Assembly: GCF_900218065.1 (NCBI RefSeq) | Contig: NZ_OBMU01000003.1 | Span: 1 to 64,000 of the forward strand | Source: Novosphingobium sp. Chol11 | GTDB taxonomy: Bacteria; Pseudomonadota; Alphaproteobacteria; Sphingomonadales; Sphingomonadaceae | Length of the DNA stretch: 64,000 bases | Direction: 5' to 3' | Shown here: in pieces, positions 60,482-64,000 of the stretch | Layout: each line of letters opens with the position of its first letter | Numbering within the stretch: position 1 is the stretch's first letter | Notes under the pieces: generated by a model | Told to the model about the DNA's origin: nothing | Databases searched by the model: none | What the model saw: only the letters and a program-made list of their open reading frames with translations | Position numbers and translations under genes: made by a program

Positions 60482-61876
60482 ATGGACGCCTTCGTACCTT
60501 TCGCGGCGATTGCCGCATCGGCCCTGTTCATCCTGTCGCTGATGTGGATGAGCCATCCCTCAACGGCCCGGCGCGGCGTGCGCGCGGGCGAGATCGGCAT
60601 GGTCATCGCCATCATCGGCGCGCTCGTCCAGCATGAGGTGGTCGATTACAACCTGATCATCATCGCGATGATCGCGGGCGCGGCCGCGGGTATCCCGATG
60701 GCGCTGCTGATGCCGATGACGGCGATCCCGCAGCGGACCGCCATCTCCCACGCCTTCGGCGCGCTTGCGGTCGGCCTCATCGGTGCTGCCGAATATTACA
60801 AGCATGCCCATGCCGAATATGCCGGCGGCTTCATCATGTGGGCGCTGATGTTCGAAATCCTGCTGGGCTTTCTGACCTGCACGGCCTCGATCATCGCCTT
60901 TGCCAAGCTTCAGGAACTGATGGGCAGCCGCCCGGTGTCCTTCCCCGGCCAGCGTATCGTCAATGGCGCGGTGGCGCTGGCGGCGGTGGTGATCGGCGTC
61001 ACGCTGGCGCTTGATCCGACGCAGACCTGGTTGTTCCCCGTTTTCGCGGCGCTCGCCCTGCTCTTCGGCATCCTGCTGGTGATCCCGATCGGCGGCGCGG
61101 ACATGCCGACCGTTATCGCGCTGCTCAACAGCTATGCCGGTCTTGCCGCTTCCGCCATGGGCTTTGCGCTGGGGAACAAGCTGCTGATCGTGGCAGGCGC
61201 GCTTGACGGCGCGTCGGGCTTCATCCTTGCGGTCATCATGTGCAAGGCGATGAACCGCAGCTTTGCCAACGTCATGTTCGGCGGGTTCGGCAATGTCGTG
61301 GCTGGCGCCGCTGGTGGCAAGGACGACCGCGTCGTCCGCTCCGCCTCGGCCGAGGAAGCCGCGATGCAGCTGGAAAATGCCGGCACTGTGGTGATCGTGC
61401 CGGGCTATGGCATGGCCGTCGCGCAGGCGCAGCACAAGGTCAGCGAGCTTTACCAGGCGCTCACCAAGAAGGGCGTGGACGTCAAGTTCGCGATCCACCC
61501 GGTGGCGGGCCGCATGCCCGGCCATATGAACGTGCTGCTGGCCGAAGCCAATGTGCCTTATGAGCAGTTGGTGGACCTGGACGACATCAACCCGGAACTG
61601 CCGCAGGCGGATGTTGCGGTGATCATCGGCGCGAACGACACGGTGAACCCCTCGGCACGCGACGATCCCCAGAGCGCGATCGCGGGCATGCCGATCATCG
61701 AGGCGGACCGCGCCAAGTCGGTGTTCGTCATCAAGCGTTCGATGAACGCAGGGTTCGCCGGGATCGACAATCCGATCTACTATAACAGCAACACCCAGAT
61801 GCTGTTCGGCGACGCCAAGGACATGGTCGGCTCCATCGCCAAGGAACTGGCAGGCGGCGGAAGCGGCCTACACTGA
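60482..61876 (+). CDS. pntB: PntB, NAD(P) transhydrogenase beta subunit
   Basis: The 464-residue protein has about nine N-terminal membrane helices with GGADMPTVIALLNSYAG, and a C-terminal NADP-binding domain (VIVPGYGMAVAQAQ, HPVAGRMPGHMNVLLAEA, IIGANDTVNPSARDDP). It couples proton entry to hydride transfer from NADH to NADP+, supplying NADPH. It starts 3 bp after the pntAB stop and is followed by a strong terminator. Confidence 0.96.
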   Translation: MDAFVPFAAIAASALFILSLMWMSHPSTARRGVRAGEIGMVIAIIGALVQHEVVDYNLIIIAMIAGAAAGIPMALLMPMTAIPQRTAISHAFGALAVGLIGAAEYYKHAHAEYAGGFIMWALMFEILLGFLTCTASIIAFAKLQELMGSRPVSFPGQRIVNGAVALAAVVIGVTLALDPTQTWLFPVFAALALLFGILLVIPIGGADMPTVIALLNSYAGLAASAMGFALGNKLLIVAGALDGASGFILAVIMCKAMNRSFANVMFGGFGNVVAGAAGGKDDRVVRSASAEEAAMQLENAGTVVIVPGYGMAVAQAQHKVSELYQALTKKGVDVKFAIHPVAGRMPGHMNVLLAEANVPYEQLVDLDDINPELPQADVAVIIGANDTVNPSARDDPQSAIAGMPIIEADRAKSVFVIKRSMNAGFAGIDNPIYYNSNTQMLFGDAKDMVGSIAKELAGGGSGLH

Positions 61877-61898
61877 GCCCCACCCACTGGTAAAAGAG

Positions 61899-61933
61899 AA
61901 AAGCCCGCTGCTCTAAAAAGCAGCGGGCTTTTT
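61899..61933 (+). terminator. Rho-independent terminator after pntB
   Basis: A 10-bp stem GCCCGCTGCT / AGCAGCGGGC with the loop CTAAAA, followed by TTTTT, lies about 25 bp after the pntB stop. It is flanked by A's on the left, so it could also end minus-strand transcripts. Confidence 0.92.
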
Positions 61934-62083
61934 CGTGTCCGAGATCATGCCACCGAGAGTGAGCAAAGATCGGCGCGTCGTTCTTGAAAGGAAGGTTTGC
62001 AGCATCCCTGCTCCATCGGTTGAAAATGCGCTCCCCTCGGGCGCTAACCGGCCAACATCGTGCGCGGCCAAATCTTGCGACCT

Positions 62084-62125
62084 AAAGTGCCAGCGATGAC
62101 ACTTTACCTTCGGGCAAAGTGTCAT
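62084..62125. repeat. three AAAGTG(T/C)CA motifs upstream of a hypothetical gene
   Basis: Within 42 bp there are AAAGTGCCA at 62084-62092, the inverted copy ATGACACTTT at 62096-62105 and AAAGTGTCAT at 62116-62125. The last two form a 10-bp stem around CTTCGGG. The set lies 75-116 bp before the start of the next gene and looks like operator repeats or a hairpin. The rest of the 323-bp gap from pntB shows nothing further apart from the terminator. Confidence 0.55.
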
Positions 62126-62199
62126 GCGCGACAAAAGCGACCGATTCCTGTCGCAAGGGATTCACATTGGCCTCCACCTGTGCTTGATTCATCCCCGTT

Positions 62200-62799
62200 A
62201 TGTTTCACGGTTCGATTAGGCCCCCATCATCCGGAAGCGGCGATTTGTCGGCGCTGCTTGACCGGCTCGCTCATGCGAGTACGCGGCCGCGCTATGCTTT
62301 CATGCTGCTCACCTTGATCGCCGAAGTTGCCCGGCCCGACGGCAGCGCGGGACCCTTGGTGGCGAAGGATGGCGGGCTGCAGCCGCTGCGCGACTGGTTG
62401 TGTGATGCGCTGACCCCGATGGGCGGGCGCGATCCTCGCCGCCTCGCGCTCGCCGCACGAGTGCGGGCCGAACTTGCCGGGCAGGAGCGTCTGCCAACTG
62501 ACCAAGACGCTGCGGGCCTGGTGGTCGAAGAGGAAGTGAAGCTGCGGGTCCGCGCGTCGGGCAAGACCAATCTCAGCCGTGCCGTCTCGGAAATGGTGGC
62601 GGCAGGACTACTCCGCCGTCATTATCAAGGCTATCGTGTCGATCATCATAATCGCGGGGCGCAACGGCAGGCGGTCTATACCTTGACCGGCCTTGCGCGC
62701 ATCCTCGTCGCTCCGGCCGCGCCCTTCTCGTCCCGGTCCCTCGCCCCAGCGCCGATCCCGACGCCCTCGCAACCCCGTCAAGGTGAACTTGGCCTGTAG
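62200..62799 (+). CDS. hypothetical protein, possible winged-helix DNA-binding protein
   Basis: The 199-residue protein has a helical N-terminal half (ALLDRLAHASTRPRYAFMLL) and a central region GKTNLSRAVSEMVAAGLLRR followed by HYQGYRVDHHNRGAQRQAVYTL. The latter resembles a winged helix-turn-helix with a basic wing. The C-terminus is Pro-rich. No known family is recognised. It is monocistronic as far as visible and is preceded by repeated AAAGTG motifs, consistent with a self-regulated DNA-binding protein, but this is inference. The ribosome site is weak. Confidence 0.65.
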   Translation: MFHGSIRPPSSGSGDLSALLDRLAHASTRPRYAFMLLTLIAEVARPDGSAGPLVAKDGGLQPLRDWLCDALTPMGGRDPRRLALAARVRAELAGQERLPTDQDAAGLVVEEEVKLRVRASGKTNLSRAVSEMVAAGLLRRHYQGYRVDHHNRGAQRQAVYTLTGLARILVAPAAPFSSRSLAPAPIPTPSQPRQGELGL

Positions 62800-62993
62800 A
62801 ACTGCTGACCTCAGTCCGGTATTATTTCCGTTCCGTCGATCAATAATGTTGACGACAGACAATATTTTGGAAAATGTTCCGGCATCATCAGTTGCCGGAA
62901 GTGGCTCGACCGTACTTGAGCGCCGTTATGTCAGCGATGAACGGCTCCTAATGTGCAAAACCCGGCGAATTGCTCCGGATGAAGGAATTGGAT

Positions 62994-64000
62994 GTGAACC
63001 AAGAATCATCACGCCGCTTTGATCCGGCAAGCTTCCGCGAAGTGACGACCCTGTTCGAGCGCCATATTGGTCAGGGTGATGTCGCAGGGGCAGTGCTCGC
63101 GGTTGCCGTGGGCGATGAAGACCCTTGCTTCATTTCCGTCGGCGAGACGGGGTTCGGAACCGGCCGGGCAGTCCAGCCCGACAGCTTGCACCGCATCTAT
63201 TCGCAAACGAAGCCGATCACCGGGATCGCCACGATGATGCTCGTCGAAGAGGGCGTGATCGGTCTCGATCAACCCATAGGCGAATTGCTTCCGGAACTTG
63301 CCAAGCTCGATGTGCTCGTTTCAGAAGAAGGCGACGCCGTGCGTCCGGCCAAGCGGCAGCCGGTGGTGCGCGATCTGCTTACCCATAGTGCAGGCTTCAG
63401 CTATGGTCTGCAATTCTCACCTCTTGCGGCGCGTTACCGGGAACTGGGCCTCTTGCCCGGCGACAGGATTTCCGCGCATCGTGACGGTGGCGAAGATCCG
63501 AACGATTTGGCGCACATGGTTGAACTGCTCGGCACCTTGCCGTTGGCGCGCGATCCTGGCGAAATGTTCGAATACAGCCTCTCGATAGACGTGCTTGGAG
63601 CGCTTATCGAACGCGTTTCCTGCCGTGGCCTTGATGCCTTTTTCGAGGAGCGCATCTTTGGTCCGCTGGGGATGGCGGACACCAGTTTCGTCGTACCCTC
63701 CGATAAGCTCGACCGGCTCGTCAACCTTCACGAACGCGGTGAGGATGGGACATGGCGCCTGGTGGATGGTCCAGCCGATAGCGCTTATGCCCGTCCGGCG
63801 CTGCTTTCAGGCGGTGGCGGGCTTGTCTCGACCGCCCAGGATTATGCGCGATTCACCGCGATGCTCGCGAATGAGGGCGAATATCGTGGCAAAAGGCTGC
63901 TGAAACCCGAAACGGTGCGTTTGGCGCGGTCCAACCTGTTGCCGGCCGGGATCAATGCCCAATTCTACGGCAATGTGATGCAGGATGTCGTCTTTGGCGC
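62994..64000 (+). CDS. serine beta-lactamase / class C esterase family protein, truncated by window end
   Basis: A frame open from GTG 62994 (AAGGA seven bases upstream; ATG 62979 is an alternative) to the window end encodes at least 335 residues. It has the S-x-x-K motif S-Q-T-K at Ser70-Lys73, the Y-S-L-S segment in FEYSLSIDVLG at the second motif position, and LLTHSAGFSYGL, as in EstB-like esterases of the beta-lactamase fold. No signal peptide is seen, favouring a cytoplasmic esterase over a penicillin-binding role. The C-terminus is missing. The 194 bp upstream are AT-rich and contain TTGACG at 62849, a possible -35 box. Confidence 0.88.
   Translation, partial: MNQESSRRFDPASFREVTTLFERHIGQGDVAGAVLAVAVGDEDPCFISVGETGFGTGRAVQPDSLHRIYSQTKPITGIATMMLVEEGVIGLDQPIGELLPELAKLDVLVSEEGDAVRPAKRQPVVRDLLTHSAGFSYGLQFSPLAARYRELGLLPGDRISAHRDGGEDPNDLAHMVELLGTLPLARDPGEMFEYSLSIDVLGALIERVSCRGLDAFFEERIFGPLGMADTSFVVPSDKLDRLVNLHERGEDGTWRLVDGPADSAYARPALLSGGGGLVSTAQDYARFTAMLANEGEYRGKRLLKPETVRLARSNLLPAGINAQFYGNVMQDVVFG

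Noticed and set aside
1-64000. tRNA, rRNA, insertion sequences, prophage, CRISPR arrays or toxin-antitoxin pairs
   Set aside because: Looked for on both strands by motif and context; nothing supportable was seen.

Overview
The window looks like a chromosome segment of an aerobic, GC-rich alphaproteobacterium, most likely a sphingomonad (Sphingobium/Novosphingobium/Sphingomonas group). That assignment is an inference from gene content: an SDR- and flavoprotein-rich catabolic block, a Tad pilus operon in alphaproteobacterial style, the oxygen-dependent (CobG-type) cobalamin pathway, split-subunit proton-translocating transhydrogenase genes, and palindromic intergenic repeats of a kind common in these genomes. 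No rRNA, tRNA, insertion sequence, phage gene or CRISPR array was seen.

Region 1 (about 1-20 kb) is an accessory catabolic block: a TIM-barrel isomerase-like protein, an HSL-type alpha/beta hydrolase, two coupled Lrp/AsnC regulators, three proteins with SnoaL-like domains (one fused to EthD), five short-chain dehydrogenases, a luciferase-like flavin monooxygenase, an AraC regulator, two Old-Yellow-Enzyme family reductases, a 3-ketosteroid-dehydrogenase-like flavoprotein, a Baeyer-Villiger monooxygenase with the full signature motif, and an aldo/keto reductase. Together they suggest oxidation, desaturation or reduction and ring expansion of a cyclic ketone or alcohol (alicyclic, terpenoid-like or steroid-like). 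The substrate cannot be read from the sequence and no CoA ligase or ring-cleavage dioxygenase is present.

Region 2 (20.1-29.8 kb, minus strand) is a compact Tad/Flp pilus operon: cpaB, cpaC, cpaE, cpaF, tadB, tadC, tadD, a small exported protein, tadG, the Flp pilin and tadE. No prepilin peptidase is in it. Region 3 (30-36.3 kb) has a tandem universal stress protein divergent from the conserved stress trio prkA-yeaH-spoVR, with a 20-bp dyad in the gap, then a 68-residue protein of unknown function.

Region 4 (36.3-59.9 kb) encodes most of aerobic adenosylcobalamin synthesis in three riboswitch-led units: (a) minus-strand cobG-H-I-J, with cobK on the plus strand and cobL-E-M-B-F again on the minus strand; (b) minus-strand Ni/Co permease-cobW-cobN-cobO-bluB; (c) plus-strand leader ORF, DUF1636, cobT-cobC-cobS-cobD-cbiB-cobU, the nucleotide-loop assembly genes. 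A meta-cleavage-type hydrolase and fdhD sit between the units. cobA, cobQ and the small cobaltochelatase subunits are not in the window. Riboswitches (a) and (b) share a nearly identical downstream expression platform that also carries a conserved mini-ORF; riboswitch (c) uses a different layout.

Region 5 (60-64 kb) has pntAB and pntB without pntAA, a strong terminator, repeated AAAGTG-type motifs before a winged-helix-like hypothetical gene, and a serine beta-lactamase/esterase-family gene that runs off the window end. All identities come from reading translated sequence and motifs; no database search was run.
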